Shown: positions 17,699 to 26,294, counted from the stretch's first letter. The stretch: DNA of 64,000 nt from Halorubrum sp. 48-1-W (GCF_003287355.1 NZ_QMIM01000003.1:140460-204459); one strand, 5' to 3'. Notes: a model not told the origin generated them from the sequence alone. Numbers and translations are program-made.

Positions 17699-19890
17699 AA
17701 CGGGGGATAAGTAAGGCGTGAGACGCGGTCGTGACTGAGACGGCGGTTCATTCTCCGTGTGAGATACACGGTCAGCGGATCTTTGATTCCCTTCGAAGGT
17801 GCGCCCCAATTCAGTTCGGAGAGATAGAACGCGTCGCGTCCGACTGAGTAAATATCGAAACTACCCTCCTCAACAGCTATCTTACAGAGGATCGGCTGGG
17901 GTGTACCCTGTTTCAATTGCGGAGCATCTGTGGTAAGTAGCAGGACAGTTTCGTCGTCCAGCTGCGCATACGAACCCATATCCGGCATTCCATCGTCGTC
18001 GTAGATACGATATGTTGGGGAATGTTGGACGTCGACGCCTACCCACTTGAAGGAGTCCGTCACGTACCCATTCGATTTCAGATATTCGACCCCCTCACGG
18101 AGTCCAGCGATCTCCTCGTCGCCGAGGTAGCCGTTTCGGTGAATCGTCAGGGAGTCCAATTGCTCGAATCCAGATCGGGGGTTGGTGACTGCTCCCTGGA
18201 CAGCTCGAATTAGAATCTGCTTCGCTAAGCCCTGATTCGTCACGGTACTCCGACCGGTCGGGTTCGTCTCCTCCGTTTGGTAGAGAATCTGGTTATTGGT
18301 TCCCGACACAACGACTCCACTGGCTACCGTCCGGTCGCGACCTGTCACACTGAGTCCGAGGTAGGCGTCTGTGTCGAGTTGATTCTCGATACTAAACGGG
18401 ACGACGCCCAGCTTCACCCCTAACCCGACTGCCGTATTCGCAATAACATCGTCCTCGTGTCCCGACCGCTGAGCGCTGCGTAGATTCACTGCTGTCAACG
18501 ATTGCAGCGGCTTCCCCTCCAGTATCTCGATCAATTGGTGGTAGACCTCTTCGTCGTGCTGGGGGAGGTAGCCAAATCCGGCGTCGATATTATCTAAGGA
18601 CTGCTGCCAGTCTTCGACCTCGTGCGGATCCTCGTAGTTGACTCTCCCTGGTGGATCCGAGAGGATAATTCCAAGGTGATCTTCGACGTATTCCCGAACC
18701 TGTTGATATGCCCTGAGAGCGTCGTCTTCCGCACCCTCTGGAAAGAGGACTGCTATATTGAAATCCTCATCAAACGTGCGTCGAGGACCGACCTCCTCGA
18801 GATATCCCTGCTTCGCCGGGTTCCAATATTCCTGAGTGAGAGGGCTGCCGTCGAAGCTAATGTTCGGCCGTCCGATGCCCATCTCTGTCGAGGGATCGTC
18901 GCCGAACGTCAGTACGGGATATCCATATGCGCTAATCCCATCACGCACCGGCGGTTGGCTAATGTCGGTCTGGATAGTGCCGATATTGATATTGCCGATC
19001 AGCTCACGGAAGCCTTCGACTTTCTCCCATCGTTCCCGAGGCGAGAACGTCGCCCGTTGGCTGATGTCGTCCGGGCGATCTTCAGACGGTGCAAACAGGA
19101 GCAACGATGGGGCAGCGGGATACCAATCACTGTTTCCGTACCGGATTTTGACGGTCGGTTCAGAGGGGTCGACTTTGTCCGCGACTTCCCGACCGTGTCG
19201 GTCCTCTATTTCATCCAGTGTCTCGTTGTCGAATCGGCCGGGCGGGACCTCAGAAACGGTTGTGTTCTCGAAAACCCCCGTCACAGTACAGGAGGTCCGA
19301 TCCGAGGTCTGGAAGATGAACGTCCGCCCGACGAGTTCCTCGCTGACTCGGTCGATCCCCCAGCTATCGTCGTTCAGGTAGTCCGCTAGCGTGCGCGATC
19401 CGATCGCTCCAAGCGTCGGATCCAGAGTGATGAGGGGTCGGTCGTGGTAACTAATTCGCACTTCGACGCCGGGGTGGATATCATATCCTTCGATTTGCGT
19501 CTCACGATTTTCCCGATAGAAGGTATTCTTCGTCGAGTCGTACCAGTATCCGTCCGCTTCGAGATCCTGCTTCAACTCCTCGATGAGCGCTTCCTGCAGG
19601 ATCTTGAAATCGCTCCACTCGGAGAAATCGAGCTCTGTTTCGTGAGCGAATTCTAATTCTGCTCCCTCCGCAGATTGAATCGTGGCGTACTCTTGCTCGG
19701 TTCCGATTACCGCGATGTAGTGTCGACTACCTTGGCTGTACCAACGTGCCCTTCCTCCGATGTTTTCTTCGAGGATTGTGGCGTGGGCGTTGAGAAGGGG
19801 GTAGTTGTCGTTGGGTTGGGGATCGATATCATAGAGATCTGCAGTCACCGGCGGCACGTCGATCTCAAACGAATTGATGAACCGACCCAT
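17695..19890 (-). CDS. Prokaryotic Argonaute with inactivated PIWI domain
   Basis: 731-residue long prokaryotic Argonaute. The MID-PIWI half covers about residues 380-731. Landmarks are AYLGLSVT, matching the family's F-I-G-I-D-V-S strand, IHRNGYLG matching HRDG-F, and a C-terminal SRLTYPPF tail. At the first catalytic position Asp is replaced by Ser 514, and at the HRDG position Asp is replaced by Asn 586. The glutamate finger and last tetrad residue are not evident either. Slicing is therefore unlikely; it may bind guide and target and recruit an effector, as inactive long-B Argonautes do. The ATG follows a TATA box at leaderless distance. It converges on the metallopeptidase-like gene, with overlapping stops. 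The closest similarity I recognise is to haloarchaeal Argonautes such as that of Natronobacterium gregoryi. Confidence 0.86.
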   Translation of the reverse strand: MGRFINSFEIDVPPVTADLYDIDPQPNDNYPLLNAHATILEENIGGRARWYSQGSRHYIAVIGTEQEYATIQSAEGAELEFAHETELDFSEWSDFKILQEALIEELKQDLEADGYWYDSTKNTFYRENRETQIEGYDIHPGVEVRISYHDRPLITLDPTLGAIGSRTLADYLNDDSWGIDRVSEELVGRTFIFQTSDRTSCTVTGVFENTTVSEVPPGRFDNETLDEIEDRHGREVADKVDPSEPTVKIRYGNSDWYPAAPSLLLFAPSEDRPDDISQRATFSPRERWEKVEGFRELIGNINIGTIQTDISQPPVRDGISAYGYPVLTFGDDPSTEMGIGRPNISFDGSPLTQEYWNPAKQGYLEEVGPRRTFDEDFNIAVLFPEGAEDDALRAYQQVREYVEDHLGIILSDPPGRVNYEDPHEVEDWQQSLDNIDAGFGYLPQHDEEVYHQLIEILEGKPLQSLTAVNLRSAQRSGHEDDVIANTAVGLGVKLGVVPFSIENQLDTDAYLGLSVTGRDRTVASGVVVSGTNNQILYQTEETNPTGRSTVTNQGLAKQILIRAVQGAVTNPRSGFEQLDSLTIHRNGYLGDEEIAGLREGVEYLKSNGYVTDSFKWVGVDVQHSPTYRIYDDDGMPDMGSYAQLDDETVLLLTTDAPQLKQGTPQPILCKIAVEEGSFDIYSVGRDAFYLSELNWGAPSKGIKDPLTVYLTRRMNRRLSHDRVSRLTYPPF

Positions 19891-19913
19891 TATGTTCTAT
19901 TCGCTATTGACAG

Positions 19914-19923
19914 GATATAATAC
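19914..19923 (-). promoter_or_regulatory. TATA box of the Argonaute gene
   Basis: On the minus strand, GGTATTATATCC lies 25-34 nt before the ATG at 19890, the standard spacing for a leaderless haloarchaeal transcript. This gives the Argonaute gene its own promoter, so it can be regulated apart from the convergent defence cluster. Confidence 0.55.
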
Positions 19924-20017
19924 CCCGCGGTTTTCCGGTGAACTGCTGATGTTTGAGCCAAAAGGTTCGCTGAACTCGCGGTACCAAGTACTTATGCCTG
20001 CCTTTCGGACGATGTGT

Positions 20018-20289
20018 ATGGGGCTATTTGAGACCTTATTTAGCTCATTCACCGGTGACTCCGTTCCTCAGGCTCAGCAGCCAGGTCAGCACAAGGTCTT
20101 CCCCGACGAGAAGTACAACGTCGCTTCCGCTGTAGCTGACCGGCGTGAAGAACTCAGGATCTTAGAACAGCTACTGGAATCCAACCAAACCTCACCGACC
20201 CACAACCTCGGAGGGTCGACCGTGCTCACACGTGGGCGTCCACGGACGCGCTCCTTGAAGAGGTACAGGCCGTGTCTGACGGTGACTAA
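20018..20289 (+). pseudogene. Possible frameshifted small gene
   Basis: A reading frame opens at ATG 20018 (MGLFETLFSS, then acidic and helical sequence to LEQLLESNQT) behind a TATA-like AAGTACTTATG. Near 20210 the coding-like signal changes frame and continues as AHTWASTDALLEEVQ to a TAA at 20287-20289. Together they would make a protein of about 90 residues with one frameshift. It could also be two chance frames. No family is recognised. Confidence 0.27.
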
Positions 20290-20411
20290 GGGCCAACCAT
20301 CGGACTTCCAACCAACCCTTCGACCGTCTGAGACTCAAAGGACCGATGATCACCGTTCTCGATACTGCAATTACCGTTTACAGTTATATTTGAGTACAGC
20401 GTGTAGAAGCT

Positions 20412-20735
20412 ATGAGTTTCGAGATCGTGGGGTTTGAAACGGAACTTGACACGGATGCGGCGCTGCCGCCCGACTGCGAGAGCGACGACCACACCGTACC
20501 GATTAGTTTCGAGGCGTTCTTTCCGAGTTCGTTCATGCGACTCTATACCGACGCAGAGACGTTTGCTGAATTCATGCGGGACAGCCCGTGGCATGTCACG
20601 ACGCTGGCCGAGTTCGAGATGATCCCGGAGCCGGATCTAGATGTCTATGTCGACGACCGGACGGAGTTCAGGTCATGGACGGAGATGCTAAGAGCAGCGG
20701 GTCCGGACTTCATCAAGCGGGTACAGAACCACTAA
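20412..20735 (+). CDS. Acidic hypothetical protein
   Basis: 107-residue, very acidic protein starting at ATG 20412, with a GTTATATTTGAG TATA-like element about 25 nt upstream. It looks like a single globular domain rich in Asp, Glu, Phe and Pro, with no cysteines or membrane segment. The amino-acid make-up is typically haloarchaeal, which supports a real gene, but I do not recognise the family. It stands alone between the Argonaute gene and the next cluster and carries no functional clue. Confidence 0.65.
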   Translation: MSFEIVGFETELDTDAALPPDCESDDHTVPISFEAFFPSSFMRLYTDAETFAEFMRDSPWHVTTLAEFEMIPEPDLDVYVDDRTEFRSWTEMLRAAGPDFIKRVQNH

Positions 20736-20993
20736 ACTCTCTCACAGACCAAGAGTTTCAGAAACCCGGCTTGATTTTGACCTAAACTCACGGAATCAAG
20801 AACGCTCTCGTACAGCGAGCCGAGCGGGCGCTTCACGGCCGAGTTCACTGTCTTGGTTATCGGGTGCTGGTTGTGACACCATGTGTATTCTCACATTGTG
20901 TGCCTGATCGGATGGCGCGAAGATACGGTCCTGAACCCACCAACGGCCGGATCGTGAACAAGATTTAGTCCGAATGGCACACAACCACGGCAT

Positions 20994-21992
20994 ATGTCGT
21001 TCACCGTCAGCTGGCACACACTTCTTGAGGAACTCGATGATCTCCCGGATAGCGCGACGCTCACCACGCCGCTGTCACACGATCGAATCCATGTCTCCGA
21101 CGTACAGAAGCAACGGGTCGTCATCGAGTTTCTGGACCGCGACATCGACGAGACACGCCCGCTTCAGCGCGACCAGTTCGAGACGCTGTACCGACGGATC
21201 ACCGATGAGCCGGACGGCTTCGACCTCGATAGACTCCCGCCCGACGCCGATCCGTATCCAGCTGTCCTGTCGCTTCACCCGCGCTTCGAGATCGACGAGG
21301 ATCAGGGGGTGATTGGTGAGACAGAGGGTCCGACCACCAGCCAGCTACTCGATTCGGGAGACGAAGCTGAGACAATCGAGGAGGAACGGACCGAGCCGGA
21401 TCTGGACGTGTACGCTGATGCACTGTTGCTCATCGACGCGCTTGAACGCCACGAGGTCGAGGTCCTAGAGGACATAGAGACGGACGCCCTCGTGAACCTT
21501 TACACCCTGCTCTCGGACGTTCAGCGCAACGCCAACGACCTCCGTCAGGACGTTGCTGACGTGTTGCTCAACCGGCTCCATTACGACCGTCCCGTCAGTG
21601 GCTCGTTCGGTTCGGTCCAGCGCACAACCAGGCGCAACCGCTCGCTGAGAGACGAGAACGAGGTGCTGGAGACGCTCGAAGACGCCGGGGTCGACCCGGA
21701 GCGTGTAATGGGTGTAGACCGCCAGAAGGTAGACGATGCCCTCGACGTGACCGAACTCTCGGAGGGCGACGTATACGAGATCGAGGAGTCCGAGTACGTC
21801 CGTAAGGCCGAGGTGGACAAAGAACGCAAGGAGACACGCCTCCAGGGACTCAAAGACCAGCTTGCGGCCGCCGAAGGTGACGAACCTGAGGAACTGCGCA
21901 GGGAGATCGAGGAACTCGAAGACCGGATCGAGGAACTCACGGAGTTCAAGTCGGGCTCAGAGTTCCACACGCGGGCTGGTGGTGAACCATGA
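20994..21992 (+). CDS. Hypothetical acidic coiled-coil protein
   Basis: 332-residue protein with no recognised catalytic motif. The N-terminal ~90 residues look globular. The middle (about 140-190) is helical. The C-terminal ~70 residues form an evident coiled coil (KERKETRLQGLKDQLAAAE, then EELRREIEELEDRIEEL). Its stop overlaps the start of the CcbP-like gene by four bases, so the two are in one operon with the pRiA4b ORF-3-like gene downstream. A TATA-like AAGATTTAG is about 30 nt before the ATG. It might be a structural or regulatory partner in that small operon; function unknown. Confidence 0.75.
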   Translation: MSFTVSWHTLLEELDDLPDSATLTTPLSHDRIHVSDVQKQRVVIEFLDRDIDETRPLQRDQFETLYRRITDEPDGFDLDRLPPDADPYPAVLSLHPRFEIDEDQGVIGETEGPTTSQLLDSGDEAETIEEERTEPDLDVYADALLLIDALERHEVEVLEDIETDALVNLYTLLSDVQRNANDLRQDVADVLLNRLHYDRPVSGSFGSVQRTTRRNRSLRDENEVLETLEDAGVDPERVMGVDRQKVDDALDVTELSEGDVYEIEESEYVRKAEVDKERKETRLQGLKDQLAAAEGDEPEELRREIEELEDRIEELTEFKSGSEFHTRAGGEP

Positions 21993-22339
21993 CTGAGCGA
22001 GACGAGGAGCGAGAAGAGCGCATCAAGATGGAGATCATTGTCGATGCCTACACCCAAGACGAGCAGGCGATGGGGTGGCACATCTATCTGGAGGAGACGA
22101 TGGACGTTCCCTTCGAGGCACGCTGTATCGAAGAGCAGGAAGTATCACCGCTGGATGAAGGGGAGACGGTTCGTGTGGTCGGCAAACCGTCATCGGAGCC
22201 ATCGCTCCGCCAGCAGTTCGTGACCATCGAGTGGATGGATCGGGAGTTCGGTGTCCCACTGAGCCAACTGGAGCCGGTTGAAGCCAGTGATGACACTGAG
22301 CAGGCCGTTTCGGACTGGCACTACTGGCTCGACCGATAA
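21989..22339 (+). CDS. CcbP-like calcium-binding family protein
   Basis: 116-residue acidic protein (WHIYLEETMDVPFEARC, then LDEGETVRVVG, then IEWMDREFGVPLSQLE), which fits the calcium-binding CcbP family described in cyanobacteria. The family assignment is from remembered pattern, not a search. Calcium binding by haloarchaeal members is inferred. It overlaps the preceding coiled-coil gene by the bases ATGA and precedes the pRiA4b ORF-3-like gene by 35 nt. Such proteins are common in accessory regions, often beside pRiA4b-type genes. Confidence 0.76.
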   Translation: MTERDEEREERIKMEIIVDAYTQDEQAMGWHIYLEETMDVPFEARCIEEQEVSPLDEGETVRVVGKPSSEPSLRQQFVTIEWMDREFGVPLSQLEPVEASDDTEQAVSDWHYWLDR

Positions 22340-22374
22340 CGTCACCAGCGTCGATACAAAAGAACTCCACAAAT

Positions 22375-22839
22375 ATGGCGACCTACCGTTTCCGCGTCAA
22401 GTACGAGCACGACCCCCGGTCGCTGTGGCGGGACATCGTCGTCGGGGCGGACCGAACCCTGGACGAGTTCCAGTCGGTACTCAACAGCGCGGTCGGACTG
22501 GACCAAGACCACCTCTGGTTCTTCGGAACTGACCAAGACTACTGGGACAGCGACGTCCAGTACAAGCGCCCTGGAGAGATCGAACAATCCCCAGACGGAA
22601 TGTTGCGCGGTGGCGAGGAGTATGACGCGGGCGAGACGACAGTCGGTCAGATGGCCCGTCAATTGGACTTGGACGAACGCGACCGGATCTGCTACCTCTT
22701 CGACTACGGTGACGAATGGCGCTTCTATGCCATCCTCAAGGAGATCAACGAGGGCGGAACCAACGATACAGAGCCGGAAGTCGTGAAAGAGAAAGGCGAG
22801 CCTGTCGAGCAGTATCCGCCACCCAGCGAAGGCTGGTAG
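22375..22839 (+). CDS. Plasmid pRiA4b ORF-3 family protein
   Basis: 154-residue protein with the hallmark YLFDYGDEWRFYAIL and the N-terminal YRFRVKYEHDPRSLWRDI of the pRiA4b ORF-3 family, named after an Agrobacterium Ri plasmid gene. The molecular role of the family is unknown; members are frequent on mobile DNA. It is the last gene of a three-gene operon with the CcbP-like and coiled-coil proteins and faces the Bax1/XPB pair tail to tail. The ATG at 22375 is the natural start. Confidence 0.84.
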   Translation: MATYRFRVKYEHDPRSLWRDIVVGADRTLDEFQSVLNSAVGLDQDHLWFFGTDQDYWDSDVQYKRPGEIEQSPDGMLRGGEEYDAGETTVGQMARQLDLDERDRICYLFDYGDEWRFYAILKEINEGGTNDTEPEVVKEKGEPVEQYPPPSEGW

Positions 22840-22875
22840 TCATCCTGAGGAATATTTGCGGCGAAGCGGCCCCGG

Positions 22876-24234
22876 TCAGTGTTGCTGATCAGGGGCGTGT
22901 CCGTCGATGGCGTGCGCCTCTGCCAACTCCACCACATCGTAGACGTGAATCCCTGATTTGAACCAGAGAACACGGTCTCTCGCCCCCTCAAAGTCGTCCG
23001 CTGAGCACTCTAACCGCTCCGAGACTGCGACAAGCAAGTGGTCGAGATCGGCCCCCCGAATTTTCGCCAGCTTCTCGTTGAGGTACTCGGGTGTCCAGAA
23101 GCCCACAATTTCGAAGATTGCTCGTCGTCCATCCGGATGTTCGATCGCGAAGTCGGGGATCATGACTTCGGCACCGAGATCGAAGACGTCGTCTTCTCGG
23201 ACAAGTTCCCACTCCGTATTCGCTCGCTCCCACTTCCGGGCGAGCGTCCGCTCGACATCGCTATCGAACTGGTCGCCAGCACTGTAGTGCGAATCGAGGT
23301 CCTCCGTGTGGTCGAGCGCGAACTGTCGAGTCTCGCCGGTCGTCTCGTCGACGAGAATCGTCGCGGTCATCTCCCACCGATCACAGAGGGGCAACGCCGG
23401 CAGGAAGTTCGCCATGCGAATCCCGTACTTCTGCGATTGGGAGAACAGCGACGCGGGCCCGTCCAGCACGGCCTCGTAGCCGGCGGCCTGGTCGGTACTC
23501 GGGACGCGTTCACCGTCGACGTCGATCGGATAGATCCGGTGCATCAACCCGAACAGCTTCACGTAGCTGAACACCGTCCCGAAGTGATCCCAGACGCGAA
23601 TTCGCATCTCCGTCGCATCGTAGAGCACCGCTTGGGCCAGCGCGAGGTTGTACCGGGTCAACAACCAGTCCACGGTGAGATCCGTGTGTTCGTACTCCGC
23701 GTCGCTGCTGCCGGTCAGGTTGGTCGTCGACGTCGATGCATCATCATCACTGGCGTACTGGTCGGCCGTCCGCGTCCCGATTCGGACGAGTCGCTTGTTG
23801 TCCTCGAGATCGGCGTACATCCCGCGATAACACTCTTCGAGCGACAGTCCGAGGTCGTCGGCGACCGCGCTGTACACCTCCAGTTTCTGCGTGTCCTCGC
23901 CGAGGGTGGGCTGGCGGACGATCGGATAGCGCTCGTTAGCTTTCTCGAAGAGTTGCTGGCGGATCTCGCGCGGTTCGACGGAGGCCACGACCTCGAATTC
24001 GCACTCGTCTTTGAGGAGCTTCGCGAGGCCCTGAACGATCTTGTAGTCCGTATCCGCGACGGTCAGCTCACCGATGGCGTCCTCGAGATCACCTTTCGGC
24101 TCGCCAAGATGGTCCTCGAACAACTGGATGAGTTCGCGGGCGGTCTCCCGATAGCGCTCCTCGTCAGAGTCGATGAACAGCGGCGTAACCGTCTCGTCAC
24201 CCGTGTGTGAGCGCGCGAGGTTAGCCGTCAGCAC
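22876..24234 (-). CDS. bax1: Bax1 (DUF790) nuclease, XPB partner
   Basis: 452-residue DUF790 protein. In archaea this family is Bax1, a structure-specific nuclease that binds XPB helicase in nucleotide-excision-type repair. The N-terminus (LTANLARSHTGDETVTPLF) and the C-terminal nuclease part (MIPDFAIEHPDG, IFEIVGFWTPEYL, then KIRGADLDHLLVAVS) fit the family; the Asp and Glu of PDFAIE and IFEIVGFW are the candidate metal-binding residues. I choose GTG 24234 because family members start M-L-T; a GTG two codons upstream at 24240 is the alternative. It overlaps the end of the XPB gene by 14 nt, so the pair is translationally coupled. Confidence 0.86.
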   Translation of the reverse strand: MLTANLARSHTGDETVTPLFIDSDEERYRETARELIQLFEDHLGEPKGDLEDAIGELTVADTDYKIVQGLAKLLKDECEFEVVASVEPREIRQQLFEKANERYPIVRQPTLGEDTQKLEVYSAVADDLGLSLEECYRGMYADLEDNKRLVRIGTRTADQYASDDDASTSTTNLTGSSDAEYEHTDLTVDWLLTRYNLALAQAVLYDATEMRIRVWDHFGTVFSYVKLFGLMHRIYPIDVDGERVPSTDQAAGYEAVLDGPASLFSQSQKYGIRMANFLPALPLCDRWEMTATILVDETTGETRQFALDHTEDLDSHYSAGDQFDSDVERTLARKWERANTEWELVREDDVFDLGAEVMIPDFAIEHPDGRRAIFEIVGFWTPEYLNEKLAKIRGADLDHLLVAVSERLECSADDFEGARDRVLWFKSGIHVYDVVELAEAHAIDGHAPDQQH

Positions 24235-25633
24235 TGGCACTCACCCCTTCGCGGCGACGCTGGGAGACGTAGGTCTCTATCGTCTCCTCGGTGATGATTT
24301 CGTAGAGGCGGGCCGGTTGGCGGTCGTCCGTCGGTCGGAGGATCCGGCCAAGCCGCTGGGCGTACTGGCGTTTCGAGGCGCTCCCCGAGAGAATGATCCC
24401 GACGTTCGCAGCCGGGACGTCGATCCCCTCGTCGAGGACCTGGGAAGTCACAAGCATCGAGTAGTCGCCCGTGCGAAACCGCTCAAGGATCTCGGTGCGT
24501 TCGTCCGTCTTCGTCTGGTGGGTGATGCATGGGACGATGAACTCCTGGGAGATGTCGTAGGCGAAGTCGTTGTTGGCGGTGAAAATGATGGCGCGGTCGT
24601 CGTGATGGCGCTTGATGAGATTGTCGAGCGTGTCGAGTTTCTTCTCGGCGGTGCGGGCGATTCGTTCGGCCCGTTGCTTGGCGATGAGTGCCCGCCGGCC
24701 TTGTGGGTCGTAGGATGTGCGCTTGAGGAACTCCGCATAACCCTCCTCTTTCCAGAGGTCGAACTCGTGGCTGTCGACGTAGTCGCGATAGATCTGATAC
24801 TCCTCGTCGTACGTCTCGCGCTCGTCGGCCGTGAGCTCGACCGACATGTGGATCGTTTCGTATTCGCTGAGGTATTCGCCGGCGAGTTCGTCGACGTCCT
24901 CACGGTAGACGACCGGGCCGAGGAGGTCCTCGAGGAGTTCGTGCTTGCCGTCGGGCCGCTCATACGTTGCAGTCAACCCGAGGCGATACGGCGCGATCAT
25001 CATCTCGGGGATCTGCCGGTAGGTCGGGGCTGGCAAGTGGTGTTCCTCGTCGACGACGAGCAACCCAAACTGGTCGCCGTATTCGTTGACGTAGCGATAG
25101 GCGCTATCGTAGGTGGTGACGGTGATCGCGGTGACGTCATGGCTACCGCCACCGAGGACGCCGACCGGCTCTGTAAGTTGGTCGCCGAAGGCGTTGGTGA
25201 GCGTGGCGTGCCACTGGTTCATCAGGTCGATTGTCGGCGTCACGACGAGCGCACTGACGCCGGCGTCAGCGATAGCCTGCAGCCCGAGGAAGGTTTTCCC
25301 GCTGCCCGTGGGGAGCACGACGCTCCCTCGCCGCCCGTGGTCGATCCAGGCGTCGAGGGCGGCCTGCTGGTAGTCACGCGGTTCGATGTGGAGCGCCGGC
25401 GTAAGCTCCAGGTCGGGGTAGGCCCGAGCAGCATCCTCGCAGGACCGACCGAATCCATCGCGGAGCGTGGCTTGGTCGTCGCTGCCCGTCCATGTGCCGG
25501 CCCATTCGAGGAGGGCTCGATATCGATATGCCTGTGTGCGATGCTCGTCGACGCGGTCGTCCCACTCCGCGTAGGGCACATTCTCGGTCGCGTCACGGAG
25601 TAGGAGAGTTCCGTCGTCGAATTCGATCCGCAT
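24221..25633 (-). CDS. xpb: XPB/Rad25-type DNA helicase
   Basis: 470-residue SF2 helicase. Walker A LPTGSGKTFLGL, DEEHHLPA box, LTATYERPDGKH, and a C-terminal QRLGRILRP motif identify the XPB/Rad25 type. The N-terminal ~70 residues match the short damage-recognition region of archaeal XPB. It opens DNA around lesions; the overlapping downstream gene encodes its nuclease partner Bax1. ATG 25633 begins the family-like MRIEFDDGTLLLRD. Opposite-strand reading frames across this gene are codon-bias shadows. The pair is usually chromosomal repair machinery, but copies on plasmids and near defence genes occur in haloarchaea. Confidence 0.92.
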   Translation of the reverse strand: MRIEFDDGTLLLRDATENVPYAEWDDRVDEHRTQAYRYRALLEWAGTWTGSDDQATLRDGFGRSCEDAARAYPDLELTPALHIEPRDYQQAALDAWIDHGRRGSVVLPTGSGKTFLGLQAIADAGVSALVVTPTIDLMNQWHATLTNAFGDQLTEPVGVLGGGSHDVTAITVTTYDSAYRYVNEYGDQFGLLVVDEEHHLPAPTYRQIPEMMIAPYRLGLTATYERPDGKHELLEDLLGPVVYREDVDELAGEYLSEYETIHMSVELTADERETYDEEYQIYRDYVDSHEFDLWKEEGYAEFLKRTSYDPQGRRALIAKQRAERIARTAEKKLDTLDNLIKRHHDDRAIIFTANNDFAYDISQEFIVPCITHQTKTDERTEILERFRTGDYSMLVTSQVLDEGIDVPAANVGIILSGSASKRQYAQRLGRILRPTDDRQPARLYEIITEETIETYVSQRRREGVSASADG

Positions 25634-25784
25634 TCGCTATGTAGATGCATGCGACCGGCCGGATTCAATCTGTGGGTCGCGTTTGAGTGGTTCCTGTGAC
25701 TCGACGTGGCGGCTTCGGTGCTTCATACTCTTCGTTCGAAACTAGTGCTCTGTCAATCGCCAATTATCGAAGTTGCAAGGCTAA

Positions 25785-25815
25785 AACTTCGCCTTCACCA
25801 CGGGGAGGATATCAA
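25785..25815 (+). mobile_element. Degenerate IS200/IS605-type right end
   Basis: The string CGCCTTCACCACGGGGAGG, then ATATCAAG, closely resembles the right end of the intact element at 43065-44559 (CGCGCTTCAGCGCGGGGAGG then ATGTCAAG), including the terminal TCAA at 25812-25815. The hairpin is decayed and no tnpB is left. The rest of the 390-base gap between XPB and the small zinc gene shows no convincing gene. Confidence 0.35.
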
Positions 25816-26024
25816 GATACTCTCGGATATACGTCCGTGAACGGTTGGGCGAGCAACGTTCACCAAATTGATTTGATGACGACAATCTCTCAGACGGCAG
25901 GCTTTAGATCAAGTAACTAAGTCTGCTTCCACTTTCACTTTGGTTCACTGAGGTATATGTGGGCTCGTTCCCTTAGAGAGAAGCAGAGGGCATTGCGTCC
26001 CTCAGTCACACGCTTCACACTCAT

Positions 26025-26162
26025 ATGAGCACTCAGGACCCGCACCTCGGCGACTGCCCGCATTGCGGTTGTGAGATTCTGTCCCGTCATACTCTGATAG
26101 AGTATGCGGGCGGTGTCTGGGCTGAATGTCCCGAGTGCCGGGATGTCGTTGACCCACAGTAA
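26025..26162 (+). CDS. Small CPxCG zinc-finger protein
   Basis: 45-residue protein with two cysteine pairs, CPHCGCE and CPECRD, spaced about 26 residues apart, the layout of the haloarchaeal one-domain zinc-finger micro-proteins. The start is ATG 26025 and the stop TAA at 26160-26162. Such proteins are abundant in haloarchaea and some are regulators of motility or biofilm; no specific role can be given here. It is short but the Cys pattern and acidic filler make chance unlikely. Confidence 0.62.
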   Translation: MSTQDPHLGDCPHCGCEILSRHTLIEYAGGVWAECPECRDVVDPQ

Positions 26163-26168
26163 GTCTCT

Positions 26169-26264
26169 ATGTTACGAGTCCTAAAGCGGCTGTCTCCGAG
26201 TTCAACTGATACAACAGCACTGTTCGAGTGTCGATCTTGCGGGACCAATTTAGTACGTCCATGA
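26169..26264 (+). pseudogene. Truncated zinc-finger micro-protein
   Basis: 31-codon frame: a basic amphipathic start (MLRVLKRLSPSS) followed by one CRSCGTNL half-site. It resembles the first half of the intact micro-protein at 30593 (ECRNCGTTV) but stops before the second CPxCG. It starts six nt after the previous stop. It may be a broken paralogue or a real very short peptide. Confidence 0.3.
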
Positions 26265-26294
26265 TTCATTAGACGATTCGGTGCATCCCGGTCG

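Noticed and set aside
19874..20437. 187-codon + strand frame across the Argonaute promoter
   Set aside because: It overlaps the Argonaute start region, the coding signal changes frame inside it, and its end overlaps the start of the real gene at 20412.
23038..25603. Long + strand open frames (390 and 476 codons) opposite Bax1 and XPB
   Set aside because: They mirror the GC-rich codon pattern of the real minus-strand genes, lack family motifs and overlap two well-recognised proteins.
25687..25920. 77-codon frame between XPB and the zinc micro-protein
   Set aside because: Ser/Arg-rich, non-acidic translation with no motif; it runs across the degenerate IS end.
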